64,000 bases of DNA. It comes from Rhodospirillales bacterium (GTDB taxonomy: Bacteria; Pseudomonadota; Alphaproteobacteria; Rhodospirillales; Casp-alpha2). Positions within the stretch are counted from its first letter, which is position 1, and every line of letters starts with the position of its first letter. Shown here piece after piece: positions 36,311 to 45,771 of this stretch. The notes beneath the pieces are model-generated. The model did not search any database. It was not told the DNA's origin and saw only the letters and a program-made list of their open reading frames with translations. A program made the position numbers and the translations under genes. The DNA lies in NCBI GenBank assembly GCA_017644185.1, contig JAEPMA010000004.1, positions 1 to 64,000 on the forward strand, given 5' to 3'.

Positions 36311-36913
36311 ATGCGCCTTCCCCGTTTCGCACGCAAAGCCACTATCGCCGCCGCTCTGTTGGCTGTCGCAACCGGGCTCGGATCGTGTTCGACACCGCCG
36401 CCGCCCCAGTTCCCGGAACTGACTTTCACGCATCTGCCGCAAATCACCCTTGGGGTCGAGCGTATCGAGATCGTCGATAACTTCACGCCGCCGAGCGATT
36501 CGAAACATGTCGAAAACCGGATGCCGGTCTCGCCGGAACAGGCATTGAAGAACTGGGCGCGTGACCGGCTTCGCGCCAATGGCGTGTCCGGTGTCGCCCA
36601 GTTTATCATCACCAACGCCTCCGTGGTCGAAACCGACCTTGCGCGCTCCAAGGGTCTTAAGGGTGTCTTCACCACCGAACAGGCGGAACGTTACAACGCA
36701 TCTGTGAATGTTGAAGTTCGGTTAGAGGGCGTCCCGCGCGTCAACCAGGCATTCGCTCAGGCCTCGGTCGAACGTTTTCAGACCGTCGCCGAAGACGCAT
36801 CGATCAACGTCCGCGAGGAGGTCTGGTTCGCCCTGACCGAACAAGTGATGAAGGATTTCGACCCGCAAATGGCGGCGTCGATCCGCAAACATCTCGCCGA
36901 CTTTATTCGCTAA
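36311..36913 (+). CDS. Putative lipoprotein of unknown function
   Basis: A 200-residue protein with a signal peptide ending in a lipobox-like LGSC (Cys at about residue 26) and then a Pro-rich stretch (TPPPPQFPEL). The rest is a mixed alpha/beta domain without recognisable motifs (IIDNFTPPSDSKHVENRMPVSPEQALKNWARDRL). It is probably anchored in the outer membrane. It follows hslO by 21 bases on the same strand. I do not recognise the family. Confidence 0.7.
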   Translation: MRLPRFARKATIAAALLAVATGLGSCSTPPPPQFPELTFTHLPQITLGVERIEIVDNFTPPSDSKHVENRMPVSPEQALKNWARDRLRANGVSGVAQFIITNASVVETDLARSKGLKGVFTTEQAERYNASVNVEVRLEGVPRVNQAFAQASVERFQTVAEDASINVREEVWFALTEQVMKDFDPQMAASIRKHLADFIR

Positions 36914-36916
36914 AGT

Positions 36917-37387
36917 TTACAAGTCGTCCGCAAACTCGCCGGGGACTTCGTTCGCCATCGCTATGTTGAGGTCGAAACCCGTTTCCTTGGAAACCAGCTT
37001 GCGCGCCTTGGCGACGTGGGACTGGCCACGCTTCATTTCACGCCACAGTTCGACGCCAAGCCCGTAAAGACCGGGGTCGGCGACACAACGGAGTGAGTGC
37101 ACCCAAATTTGCAAGCCGAGTGAATCGTGTGGTCGCTTGTTCCGAGTCAAAACATTGACCGCTTTCGCCAACTCGTGCTGATACATCGGCTGCGCACGCG
37201 CCAGCGCCGTCAGATCCCGCAAATCCACGCCGGTCTCCAGCAAGGCGTTGCGATGGTGGGCGGCGATGGCGAGCACAAGACCGATGCTCTCATCGTCCAA
37301 TGTCCGCAGATGATCGATCAGACGATCCGCCTCTTTGCGATAGCGTTTGCGCGCCCACCCGCGCATCAGGTCACTGAATGGATTCAT
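36917..37387 (-). CDS. Conserved-looking protein of unknown function
   Basis: A 156-residue, mostly helical protein without signal peptide or membrane span. It opens MNPFSDLMRGWARKRYRKEADRLIDHLRTLDDESIGLVLAIAAHHRNALLE and ends with NIAMANEVPGEFADDL. I do not recognise it. It lies four bases downstream of trkH on the same strand, so it is probably co-transcribed and may be an accessory protein of the potassium transporter; that is a guess from position only. Confidence 0.65.
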   Translation of the reverse strand: MNPFSDLMRGWARKRYRKEADRLIDHLRTLDDESIGLVLAIAAHHRNALLETGVDLRDLTALARAQPMYQHELAKAVNVLTRNKRPHDSLGLQIWVHSLRCVADPGLYGLGVELWREMKRGQSHVAKARKLVSKETGFDLNIAMANEVPGEFADDL

Positions 37388-37391
37388 CGGA

Positions 37392-38837
37392 TTACGGCCG
37401 CCAGAAGCTGCGGCTGAGCAGCACGATCACGGTAAACAATTCCAGCCGGCCCATCAGCATGCCAAGCGCCATCAGCCACTTTGCCGCGTCGGGGAATGTG
37501 GAGAAATTGCCGGCTGGTCCTGCGATCGGCCCGAGCGCCGGACCGACATTGGCGATCGAGGTCGCCGCGGCAGAGAACGCGGTAATGAAATCAAGCCCCA
37601 GGAAGCTCAGCGCCAGCGTCAGCAGCGCGAACGTGAAAAACCACATGAAGAAGAACGAAAGCACGGAGATGATGATCTCTTCCGAAATCGGGCGTTTGTT
37701 GAAGTATGGAATGAACACGCCATGCGGCTGCAGCAAATGGTGGATCTGCGTGCGCGCGGCAGCGTAAAGCACCTGGAACCGGAACACCTTGATCCCACAG
37801 GTGGTCGATCCCGCACAGCCGCCGATAAACATGATGAAGAAGAAAATCACCGGCGAGAATGCCCCCCAAAGACCATAGTCGTCCGTCGCATACCCCGTAC
37901 CCGTAATCACGGAAACGATATTGAATGCGGCGAGACGCAAGGCTTCCAGCGGCCGCTCGCCGATTTCCAGTACCAGCCATCCCGTCGTCATCACGATAAC
38001 CGACGAGACGAACACCACGAACCACTGCACCTGACTGTCATTAAAGACCGCCAACAAATCACCCTGAAGTGTCCTTAGATACAAAATGAACGGTAACGCG
38101 CCGACCAGCATCCCGGCGGTGGCGATATAATCTATGGCGGCCGATTCAAAATGGGCAATCGATGCGTCGTGTGACGAGAACCCGCCGGTTGCGATGGTCG
38201 TCATCGCATGGACGATCGCATCGAACCCGCTCATCCCGGCAAGCCAGTAGAAACCCGACCAGATAATGGTCAACGCGAAATAAATTACCCCGATGGCCGA
38301 TGCGATCTGGGCCGCCCGCGGCATCGCCTTATCGGATTGGTCGGAGCTTTCCATCCGGAACAACTGCATACCGCCGACCTGCAGCATCGGCAGGACGGCA
38401 ATACCCATGACGATTATGCCGATCCCGCCGAGCCACTGTAGTAAAGAGCGCCAGAGCAGAATGCCCGGCGGCGCGTTGTCGAGGCCGACGATAACGGTCG
38501 AACCGGTGGTGGTGATTCCCGACATCGCTTCGAACAACGCGTCGGTAAAATTCATGTCCAGTTCCGAAAACACAAACGGCAGCGACGCAAACAACGTCAT
38601 CGCAACCCAACTTGTGGTCGTGATCATGAAGGCGTGACGGATCGTCAGTTTGAGGCCGCGGACCTTTGCGGTCAGCGACATCGTCACACCCACGAAAAAC
38701 GTGGTTGCGGCAGCGACCGCGAAAACCTGCCAGTCCGGATGCCCATAGGCGAAGTCGGCGATCGCCGGCAGGCACATCACAACCGCGAGCGTCGCCAGCA
38801 GCAGGCCGACGATGAATATTGCCGGTCGGTAATCCAT
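37392..38837 (-). CDS. trkH: TrkH-family potassium uptake protein
   Basis: A 481-residue inner-membrane transporter subunit with the repeated M1-P-M2 pattern. Filter loops include the AMSGITTTGSTVIVGLDNAP region (T-T-G-S), ATGGFSSHDASIA, and VITGTGYATDDYG and ANVGPALG in the last two units. TrkH works with TrkA, which is not in this window. The first gene of a two-gene unit with the small unknown protein downstream. Confidence 0.94.
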   Translation of the reverse strand: MDYRPAIFIVGLLLATLAVVMCLPAIADFAYGHPDWQVFAVAAATTFFVGVTMSLTAKVRGLKLTIRHAFMITTTSWVAMTLFASLPFVFSELDMNFTDALFEAMSGITTTGSTVIVGLDNAPPGILLWRSLLQWLGGIGIIVMGIAVLPMLQVGGMQLFRMESSDQSDKAMPRAAQIASAIGVIYFALTIIWSGFYWLAGMSGFDAIVHAMTTIATGGFSSHDASIAHFESAAIDYIATAGMLVGALPFILYLRTLQGDLLAVFNDSQVQWFVVFVSSVIVMTTGWLVLEIGERPLEALRLAAFNIVSVITGTGYATDDYGLWGAFSPVIFFFIMFIGGCAGSTTCGIKVFRFQVLYAAARTQIHHLLQPHGVFIPYFNKRPISEEIIISVLSFFFMWFFTFALLTLALSFLGLDFITAFSAAATSIANVGPALGPIAGPAGNFSTFPDAAKWLMALGMLMGRLELFTVIVLLSRSFWRP

Positions 38838-38878
38838 GGATGGTTCGGTCCCCGTCCGCCCGTATCAGGCCACGCCGT

Positions 38879-38914
38879 TAAAAAAGCGCGGGGCCTGATG
38901 CAGGTCAAGCCCCG
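38879..38914 (-). terminator. Rho-independent terminator of folE
   Basis: On the minus strand, CGGGGC (38914-38909 complement) pairs with GCCCCG (38894-38889 complement) and the stem is followed by CGC and a run of T (complement of the AAAAAA at 38880-38885). It lies 42 bases past the folE stop. Confidence 0.65.
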
Positions 38915-38955
38915 TCCTTTCTAGCCGATACTGGCCGAAAAAGCGCTAGATTGCG

Positions 38956-39624
38956 TCAGGCGAAGTTACCACCGTCGTGGTTGACCATCGACAGAAATTC
39001 ACGGCGCGTGGTCGGGTCGTCGCGGAACGCCCCAAGCATGCGGCTGGTGACAAGCGACACCCCGGGTTTGTGGACACCACGCATGGTCATGCACTGGTGC
39101 ACCGCCTCGACGATCACGGCGACACCACGCGGTTCCAACACCTCGTCGATGGTGTTGGCAATCTGGGCCGTGAGTTTTTCCTGAATCTGTAAACGCTTTC
39201 CATAAGCCTCTACGACACGCGCGAGCTTTGAGATGCCGACGACACGGCGGTCAGGCAAATAGGCGACGTGCGCCTTACCGATAAACGGCACCATGTGATG
39301 CTCACAATGGCTCTCGAGACGGATATCCTTGAGAAGCACGATCTCGTCGTAGCCCTCGGTCTCCTCGAACGTCTTGGAGAGATAGTCGCGCGGGCAGATA
39401 TCGTAGCCCTTGAAGAACTCCTCGTAGGAACGGACGACACGGTCCGGCGTTTCCAAAAGCCCCTCGCGGCTTGGGTCGTCACCGGCCCAACGGATCAGGG
39501 TGCGAACTGCTTCTTCCGCCTCGGCGCGACTCGGTTTTTCAACCACGGGCCCCTTGTCGAGCGTCGGGGATGAATGTTTGTGCGGGTTGCCGGCGACCAC
39601 GCTCAGCGGTTTCTGATCAGTCAC
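38956..39624 (-). CDS. folE: GTP cyclohydrolase I
   Basis: A 222-residue enzyme that converts GTP to 7,8-dihydroneopterin triphosphate, the first step of folate (and pterin) synthesis. Zinc ligands are in [21 protein letters not shown] and HQCMTMRGV; the [19 protein letters not shown] stretch is the family signature. GTG 39624 is chosen because AGGACA lies just upstream and the fold starts soon after; a longer in-frame reading has no support. Confidence 0.94.
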   Translation of the reverse strand: MTDQKPLSVVAGNPHKHSSPTLDKGPVVEKPSRAEAEEAVRTLIRWAGDDPSREGLLETPDRVVRSYEEFFKGYDICPRDYLSKTFEETEGYDEIVLLKDIRLESHCEHHMVPFIGKAHVAYLPDRRVVGISKLARVVEAYGKRLQIQEKLTAQIANTIDEVLEPRGVAVIVEAVHQCMTMRGVHKPGVSLVTSRMLGAFRDDPTTRREFLSMVNHDGGNFA

Positions 39625-39790
39625 GGTCTGTCCTAACTCTCTCTGCCCAAGGCCGGGGGCGCAGCTTATCAGATTTCGCTGAAGCGGCGACACCCCTTGT
39701 TTTCGGGTGCCTTCTGCCCGACGTCCTATTTCATACGTCCATATATAGGTGGTGGATCATCACGATGCACGCCGCACCGCGAGATCAAGC

Positions 39791-40198
39791 TCAGTGGACA
39801 GCTCTGGGTGGTTCCGGCCCATCCAGCGAAAACGCGGGCACCTGCACCACAAACCGGCGGCCATTCCCGTCGATCATCTGGAACACACCCGTCATAAAAC
39901 CCGTCGACGTCGCAAGTGGTGTGCCGCTTGAATACTCGTAGTGATCGCCGGGCTTAAGGACCGGTTTGTCACCGACGACACCATCCCCGATGACTTCGTG
40001 CGCTCGGCCGTTACCGTCCGTGATACGCCAACGCCGGGTCAGGAGTTGCACGGGTTGGGTGCCAAGGTTTTCGACACGCACCTGATACGCCCAAACATGG
40101 CGGTTTTCGTCCGGATCCGACTGCTCTTCGATATACGCGGACGCGACCAGAACGCGGATGTCGTCCGTGATCTGTTCGAATGCCTGCAGTTCCGTCAT
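39791..40198 (-). CDS. apaG: ApaG protein
   Basis: A 135-residue immunoglobulin-like protein of the ApaG/F-box-associated family: YQVRVENLGTQPVQLLTRRWRITDGNGRAHEVIGDGVVGDKPVLKPGDHYEYSSGTPLATSTGFMTGVFQM is the family core. ApaG is found next to apaH or ksgA in other bacteria; none is here. ATG 40198 is preceded by GGAGAGGGA. Function in the cell is not known. Confidence 0.93.
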   Translation of the reverse strand: MTELQAFEQITDDIRVLVASAYIEEQSDPDENRHVWAYQVRVENLGTQPVQLLTRRWRITDGNGRAHEVIGDGVVGDKPVLKPGDHYEYSSGTPLATSTGFMTGVFQMIDGNGRRFVVQVPAFSLDGPEPPRAVH

Positions 40199-40289
40199 GA
40201 AAATCCCTCTCCATCCAATAATAGGCGCGCCCGCCCCGGCATTTAGCCGAAGCGGGCCACGCTTGTCCAGACGTCGAACAGGGGGAGAG

Positions 40290-41150
40290 TTAGAGCATCC
40301 GGTCCGGCCCGATGACGATTTCGACCCGGCGATTTTCATCGCTTTTCTGCCCGTCAGGAGTGATCACGGTCGGGTAGGTCTCACCAAAACCGATGGTGCT
40401 GATCTGCGTTTCCGAAACGCCGCGGGATTTCAGCATCCCTGCGATCCGGTCGGCACGGGCCTCGGACAGATACTGGTTCCGTTTCGCCGAACCCGACTTA
40501 TCGGCATGGCCGCCAAGCACGATCCGCATGTTCTTGCCGGATTTGGCGTAAGCCGCCGCCGCGTCCAGGACGTTATCCGCGCCCACGGCGGGCATGGTCG
40601 AACCCAGAGGGAACGTCACTTTGAATGTGCGCAGCATCGGCGCGGTGATAGCGACGGGACGGCCTGCGGCTTTCAATGTTTCGGCCGTCGCGGAGGCATA
40701 CTCGACGAACCCATCGCGGCAGAAGCCGATGTCGAGGGGCTGGTCGCCCTCGCGTTTCTGTTCGGCCCAGCAGTCCAGACGCGCGATTGCCTGTCCGGTC
40801 GCTTTGGGCGCGATCCGGTCAGCACCGAGCGCGCGCATGTGATTTAGATATCGGTAGGCGTCCGCGATTTCCGCATCGCGGATTGCGCGCTCAGCCGTCG
40901 GGTCGGTTCCGACGAACCCGTTAGCAGCGGCGATGGCTTTCTCCGAAAACGCGATGGCGGATGCCTTATCCCACATCTGCTTGTCTTCGAAATGTGCCAG
41001 ACGCTTGTATTCACGAGCGGCCTCGGCGCTGACGTCGCTGCCCTTGATTTCGAGTTCCTTGGCGGCTTCGACCTCGGGATTGGCACAAGCCGCGATGGCC
41101 AAAAGACAGCCGGCGGCGGTCGCCCTGAAAAAGGTGGTTCTGGTGGACAT
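40290..41150 (-). CDS. OmpA-family lipoprotein
   Basis: A 286-residue protein with a lipoprotein signal peptide (lipobox AIAAC, Cys about 22), a helical N-terminal region of about 130 residues, and a C-terminal OmpA-like peptidoglycan-binding domain: VLGGHADKSGSAKRNQYLSEARADRIAGMLKSRGVSETQISTIGFGETYP. It probably links the outer membrane to the cell wall. Such lipoproteins also occur as Pal; here no tol genes flank it. Confidence 0.9.
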   Translation of the reverse strand: MSTRTTFFRATAAGCLLAIAACANPEVEAAKELEIKGSDVSAEAAREYKRLAHFEDKQMWDKASAIAFSEKAIAAANGFVGTDPTAERAIRDAEIADAYRYLNHMRALGADRIAPKATGQAIARLDCWAEQKREGDQPLDIGFCRDGFVEYASATAETLKAAGRPVAITAPMLRTFKVTFPLGSTMPAVGADNVLDAAAAYAKSGKNMRIVLGGHADKSGSAKRNQYLSEARADRIAGMLKSRGVSETQISTIGFGETYPTVITPDGQKSDENRRVEIVIGPDRML

Positions 41151-41265
41151 ATCGGTCTCCTGTCACTGGGATGTTGAAGACCGTGATAAAAGAAGCTTCC
41201 GGCGAAACGATGGCCGATTATGACGCTTCGGTGATGATTTCGGGGCAGATTGCGCTGAAAACGCG

Positions 41266-42138
41266 TTAGTCCGCCGCAGCCGGGACGGCATCCGGCCAGA
41301 GGAAACTACTGGTTTGGATAGGCTTTCCCGCCTTTTCACGCTCGCCCGGCGGCATCACATCCATGTTTGGCCACAATCCGGATTCGAGACATCCGGCATA
41401 TCCTTCCGGCAGCTTGCGCGCGCGCATGGTACGGGCGGCCGAGACGTGGTCGTAGTCGAGGGAACAGAGCGACAATTCAAGCCCGCCGTCGGCAGGCGTG
41501 AGCAACGCATACCAGACCCGCGGCGTCATATCATTGGCGGGCATGCCGATAACACCCGCGTTCAACCACAGACGGCCTTCCAGGATTTGCGTAAACGGCA
41601 CGCCCGAATGCCCACCGATCACCGCATCCACCCCAAGCCGGTCCAAACTCTCCCGTTTGATATCATCATCGGTTTTCTCGAAGACGAACTCATTGATCGA
41701 CACAGCGCTCCCATGTACGACGGCGAAACGGCGGCGACCGAGTTGAAACTCGACCCGCCCCGGCAACTGCCGCATCCAGGCCCGATGCGCCGGTGTCAGT
41801 TGGGCATTTGCATACGCATACCACTGCCGCGACATGACATCGCATTCCGTGCCTTCATCAAACCCACAACCGCAGTCGTCGGCTTCCGCACCGAAGCTCT
41901 CCTCACAATTGCCCATCACGGTGACGACACCCCAATCCATGATTGCATCCGTCGTTGCCGCCGGGTCGCCTGCATATGCGACGATGTCTCCGGTGCAGAT
42001 GATGCGTTCGGGCGGGATGCCGAGGTGGCCGGCCTTGGCGATCATCGCTTCGGTTGCCTGCAGGTTGGAGTACGGCCCCCCGAACACCAACACCGGGCCA
42101 TCCAATTTTCCGAGATCAAGCGTGCTTGCTTCAACCAT
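41266..42138 (-). CDS. Metallophosphoesterase-fold protein with altered metal site
   Basis: A 290-residue protein that follows the calcineurin-like phosphoesterase pattern in order, but key ligands are changed: the first motif DxHxN is GGPYSN (20-25, so D to G and H to Y), GDxx is kept (GDIVAYAGDP, D51), GNHD is GNCE (76-79, H to C), the VHGS His is kept (142) and the last GHxH is GHSG (176-179, second H lost). A Cys-rich insertion follows GNCE (DDCGCG, C-E-C). Catalysis as a normal phosphodiesterase is doubtful. It is six bases downstream of a radical SAM gene on the same strand, so the two probably work together. Confidence 0.85.
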   Translation of the reverse strand: MVEASTLDLGKLDGPVLVFGGPYSNLQATEAMIAKAGHLGIPPERIICTGDIVAYAGDPAATTDAIMDWGVVTVMGNCEESFGAEADDCGCGFDEGTECDVMSRQWYAYANAQLTPAHRAWMRQLPGRVEFQLGRRRFAVVHGSAVSINEFVFEKTDDDIKRESLDRLGVDAVIGGHSGVPFTQILEGRLWLNAGVIGMPANDMTPRVWYALLTPADGGLELSLCSLDYDHVSAARTMRARKLPEGYAGCLESGLWPNMDVMPPGEREKAGKPIQTSSFLWPDAVPAAAD

Positions 42139-42144
42139 CAGAGG

Positions 42145-43092
42145 TCAGTCCGGACTGCAAGAGGCGCCACCGAGCACACAAAACTTGGCACAGTGAGGAT
42201 GGTTGAGTTGCACGGATGTATTCGAGTCCTGAAGTCTGCTTCCAAGCTCGAAGGCGGCATCGTAAGGCAGCAACGTGCACGGTACGACCACGGGGCCGTC
42301 AGCACCCTTTCTTTTCACGACCATGCGCGATGAGGCGCACATCATGGTTTCCGGCTTGATTCCCAGGATATCCCAACAATGGACGGTGATTTCTGGGACA
42401 TCGACCTCGGCATCCATTTCAGGAAACAAGACGAGCCGCCCCGGATTATCAGCATCGATTGGAATTTGCGCCGCTTCAAATAGACCGGCGTAGCCGGCGC
42501 GTCCGGTTTCTTCGTCCTCGTCCCAGCACGTCCGCCCGGCAACAGCGAGATTGAACCCGTTCTCGGCCAGCCAGCGCAATCCCTGGACCATCGGCGGCCA
42601 GGTATCCTTGCCGCGGATCTCCTCGTGACCGTCGCAAGTGTAATGATCGACGGACACCCGCACCGCCAACGCCTCGCCATAGGTTTTCTTGAGCGCCAAA
42701 AGCTTGTCGCGCTTGTTCAACAGTGGCTTCATCGCGTTGGTCAAGATCAACACCCGGTATCCTCGGCCGAGGGCTTCGGTGAGCATCCCGATAATGTCCG
42801 GGTTCATGAATGGCTCGCCACCGGTGAAGGCAATTTCCTCGACCTTCATGTTTTCACGGTCGATTTCGTCAAGATAACCCTGCATCTCGCCGAGGGTTAT
42901 GTAGGCGAGGGCGTCGTTCTTCGGCGACGAGTCCATGTAGCAGTTGACGCAGGTGATATTACAGAGCGACCCGGTGTTGAACCACAGCGTCGTCAGGTGG
43001 GTCAGGGCGACAACGGCGCGTTGCTGTCCGTCGGCGGTGATATGCGGATCGCGGAACTTGCGCGGATCGAGCGCGCGGCTGGAATCGGGCAT
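42145..43092 (-). CDS. Radical SAM enzyme with C-terminal cysteine cluster
   Basis: A 315-residue radical SAM protein. The iron-sulfur ligands are C44, C48 and C51 (CNITCVNC), with GGEP after the second strand (FTGGEPFMNPD) and the later RVSVDHYTCDG. C-terminal cysteines at 252, 272, 301, 305 and 312 suggest a SPASM/twitch-type auxiliary cluster, which usually means peptide or small-molecule modification. It precedes the phosphoesterase-fold gene by six bases. Substrate unknown. The ATG lies in a 148-base divergent region with the TauD gene. Confidence 0.88.
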   Translation of the reverse strand: MPDSSRALDPRKFRDPHITADGQQRAVVALTHLTTLWFNTGSLCNITCVNCYMDSSPKNDALAYITLGEMQGYLDEIDRENMKVEEIAFTGGEPFMNPDIIGMLTEALGRGYRVLILTNAMKPLLNKRDKLLALKKTYGEALAVRVSVDHYTCDGHEEIRGKDTWPPMVQGLRWLAENGFNLAVAGRTCWDEDEETGRAGYAGLFEAAQIPIDADNPGRLVLFPEMDAEVDVPEITVHCWDILGIKPETMMCASSRMVVKRKGADGPVVVPCTLLPYDAAFELGSRLQDSNTSVQLNHPHCAKFCVLGGASCSPD

Positions 43093-43191
43093 TTCCTGAT
43101 CGATCTCCTGTCCCTAAGTGACAAGTCTTGCTTAGCCGAGGGTATTGCTCAACTCAAATAAACCTATCGTGAACGAACTCTGTGCCGGGGA

Positions 43192-43219
43192 TTGAAGTCC
43201 TGGGGCGAAATCCCATAAT
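43192..43219 (+). promoter_or_regulatory. Candidate promoter for the TauD dioxygenase gene
   Basis: TTGAAG (43192-43197) and CATAAT (43214-43219) are spaced 16 bases. A start near 43226 would leave only a short leader before ATG 43241, with GGAGGA at its 5' end, so this is a plausible but unproven promoter. Confidence 0.35.
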
Positions 43220-43240
43220 GCGGTGAGGAGGAAACAACAC

Positions 43241-44113
43241 ATGAATTTCGACGTACGACCCCTCTCGACCCACCTCGGCGCGGAAGTCAGAGGCATCGAT
43301 CTCAACGACGGGCTTGGCGACAACGTTGCCGGCGAGTTGAAACAGATCTGGTGCGAAAACGGCGGCCTGATGGTGATCCGGGACCAGAAAAACCTGACGA
43401 CCGAGGCCCATATCGAATTCGGCGCGGCGCTCGGCCCGCTGTTCGGCGCACCGGACCAATCACCGTTACAGGATACCGTGAGCCGGTATATCCACCCGAA
43501 GCATCCGGAAATCTACCGTGTTTCCAATAAGTTGGATGAAAGCGGCGAACCCCTCGGAAGAAAGGGCGCCGGCACGTATTGGCATTCCGATGTCAGCTTC
43601 CGTGAAACGCCGGCAGGCGCATCCGTGCTTCACGGTGTCGAAATCCCCCCGATCGGTGGCGATACGATCTTCGCCAACATGACGAAAGCGTTCGAAGACC
43701 TGTCTGAACCAATGAAGGACATTCTGCGCCCGCTGCACGCCTGGCACGACTTCGAGATGGCGGCGCGCACCCAGTACGCCAAGCCGATTGTCGTCGAAAA
43801 CGACATGTCGGGGGGGAACAAGGCGCTGCATCCGGTGGTCCGCACCCACGCAGACACCGGGAAAGAGAGCCTTTACGTCAATCCCGGGTTTACGTCGCAT
43901 CTTGATGGCTTCGACGCGGATGAGAGCCGTTGGATTCTCGAGCCGCTCTATCGGCACGCCACGCGCGCGGAGTATTTGTACCGCCACTCCTGGCAGCCCC
44001 ACGACGTCATCGTCTGGGACAACCGCTGCCTGATGCATTACGCGGTGATGGATTACGGTGATGCGCCCCGCTACATGGAGCGTACCACCTGCATCGGCGA
44101 ACGGCCGGTCTAA
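43241..44113 (+). CDS. TauD/TfdA-family Fe(II)/2-oxoglutarate dioxygenase
   Basis: A 290-residue oxygenase. The iron ligands are His115 and Asp117 in TYWHSDVSF and a distal His at 266 in LMHYAVMDY; the 2-oxoglutarate-binding Arg falls at about 281 (ERTTC). Family members hydroxylate taurine, sulfonates, 2,4-D and related acids; no sulfonate transport genes sit nearby, so the substrate is open. ATG 43241 follows GAGGAGGAA. Confidence 0.92.
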   Translation: MNFDVRPLSTHLGAEVRGIDLNDGLGDNVAGELKQIWCENGGLMVIRDQKNLTTEAHIEFGAALGPLFGAPDQSPLQDTVSRYIHPKHPEIYRVSNKLDESGEPLGRKGAGTYWHSDVSFRETPAGASVLHGVEIPPIGGDTIFANMTKAFEDLSEPMKDILRPLHAWHDFEMAARTQYAKPIVVENDMSGGNKALHPVVRTHADTGKESLYVNPGFTSHLDGFDADESRWILEPLYRHATRAEYLYRHSWQPHDVIVWDNRCLMHYAVMDYGDAPRYMERTTCIGERPV

Positions 44114-44122
44114 AAGACCGGC

Positions 44123-45280
44123 CTACCGCTGCTGGAAGCGCCGTCCGACCAAGGCAGCGGCAATATTGACCTTCTGAATGTCGATGGTGCCGCCGGCGAT
44201 CCCCCAGCCCCAGCCGTCGCGGAGTTTCTGCTCGATCGGGTACTCGGTGGAATAACCGTACCCGCCCATGAGCTGCATCGCCTTACCCGTGACATCGCGG
44301 ACGATTTCGTTGGCGAAGCATTTCGCGATGGAACTATCTGCGACGGACGGCAGCCCTTGTTGGGCGTTGACCACGGCGCGGTAAAGAAGGAGCCGCGAGG
44401 CATCGACCTTCATCTTCATCTCCGCGATGTGGAGTTGCACCGCCTGGAAGTCGACGATCGGCTTGCCGAACTGCTGACGCTCCTGCACGTAGTCGAGCAC
44501 GTAATCCAGAGCTGATTGTGCGATGGCCAACGACATTGTGGTGTTGCCGCAGCGCTCAAGATCGAAGGCCTCCATGAGCTTTCTGAATCCCCCGGCCGGC
44601 ACGACCACGTTATCCACCGGGACCTGAACGTTATCGAGAAAAATGTCGGCGCTCGGGATTCCGCGAAAGCCCATGTGATACTCCGGCTTGCCGAAGCTGA
44701 TGCCGTCGCGGTCGTTTTCAACCAGCACGGCGCCGATGCCCTTTGCGCCCGGTTCATCCGACATACGGCAATAGACGACATAAGCATCGGCGTGCCCGGC
44801 GCCCGAACACCAGCGCTTGGTGCCGTTCAGGGTTACGGTGTCGCCATCGACGGCGGCCTTCGTCGTCAGGTCGGTCAATGCCGTGCCCGCACCAGGCTCC
44901 GACATGGAAACCGCGACGATCATCTCGCCGGCGCAAACCTTGGGTACGATCCGCTGCTTCATTTCATCGGGCGCGAAATGCGCGAGCGCCAGCGTCGGGC
45001 CGAAAGACGATTCGAAGATCGGAAAGGCGACGGAGGGCGAGATCTTTGCGACCTCTTCAAGGACCAGTACCGCATCCAGGTGGGTGAGCCCCAACCCACC
45101 CAGTTCGGCGGGCAGATTGACGCCAAGGAAGCCCATTTCGGCATAACGTTTCACGAGTTCGTGGCTGGGCGGTGTCGCCGATTTCTCGATCTCTTTGGCG
45201 ATCTCAGGAAGTTCCGATTGCGCAAACTTTCGCACCGTTTCCTGCAAGGCCTTCTGGTCGTCGCTTAAGGTAAAGTCCAT
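44123..45280 (-). CDS. Acyl-CoA dehydrogenase
   Basis: A 385-residue flavoprotein. The FAD/substrate region MSEPGAGTALTDLTTKA, WCSGAGHADAYVVY, and the C-terminal helices with LMGGYGYSTEYPIEQKLRDGWGWGIAGGTIDIQKVNIAAAL place it firmly in the family. Its specificity is unknown. It is distinct from the ACAD at 13567 and lies convergent to the TauD gene. GGAGGACATC precedes the ATG. Confidence 0.92.
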   Translation of the reverse strand: MDFTLSDDQKALQETVRKFAQSELPEIAKEIEKSATPPSHELVKRYAEMGFLGVNLPAELGGLGLTHLDAVLVLEEVAKISPSVAFPIFESSFGPTLALAHFAPDEMKQRIVPKVCAGEMIVAVSMSEPGAGTALTDLTTKAAVDGDTVTLNGTKRWCSGAGHADAYVVYCRMSDEPGAKGIGAVLVENDRDGISFGKPEYHMGFRGIPSADIFLDNVQVPVDNVVVPAGGFRKLMEAFDLERCGNTTMSLAIAQSALDYVLDYVQERQQFGKPIVDFQAVQLHIAEMKMKVDASRLLLYRAVVNAQQGLPSVADSSIAKCFANEIVRDVTGKAMQLMGGYGYSTEYPIEQKLRDGWGWGIAGGTIDIQKVNIAAALVGRRFQQR

Positions 45281-45475
45281 GATGTCCTCCGGTTGAGCGG
45301 CGATAATCTACGGGGCGCTCACGCGGATGTCACGAACCACCGCGACACCCAGTACCTTGCGACGGGTAACGTCGGCACATATTTAAAAAAATCGTATGAC
45401 GTCGGTCACGACGGGATCGGCGAACGAGCCCGAAAAACCCGATTTCGCAAGATTGAATAAGGAAGAGTGCAAACG

Positions 45476-45739
45476 ATGAAAGCAATACTTACCGGGATCA
45501 TTCTAGTGCCTCTGGCCACGCTGCCCGTTCAAGCGGACAAACGCGACCGGCCGTCCAAGGACGATATATCCATCGAATCCGCCCTCCAGGTTACCGCCGA
45601 GGCGGGCTATCGGGACGTCTACCAGATCGAGTATGACGACGGACAGTGGGAGGTCGAAGCCTTAAACTCGAGAGGTCAGGCATTCGATATCGACGTCGAC
45701 GCCAAAACCGGGGAGATCATACGGGTCAAACCCGATTGA
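45476..45739 (+). CDS. PepSY domain-containing secreted protein
   Basis: An 87-residue protein with a signal peptide (KAILTGIILVPLATLPVQA, cleavage near residue 21) and a single PepSY-type domain (SIESALQVTAEAGYRDVYQIEYDDGQWEVEALNSRGQAFDIDVDAKTGEIIRV). Such small periplasmic proteins may inhibit or protect proteins in the envelope. ATG 45476 is chosen; GTG 45467 is nearby. Confidence 0.82.
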   Translation: MKAILTGIILVPLATLPVQADKRDRPSKDDISIESALQVTAEAGYRDVYQIEYDDGQWEVEALNSRGQAFDIDVDAKTGEIIRVKPD

Positions 45740-45771
45740 CGTTCAATGCAGCCCGGCCGGGTTGGTTTGGC

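Noticed and set aside
41314-42333. A plus-strand reading frame over the phosphoesterase-fold and radical SAM genes
   Set aside because: His/Arg-rich shadow with no domain signature; the minus-strand genes are tightly packed and have clear motifs.
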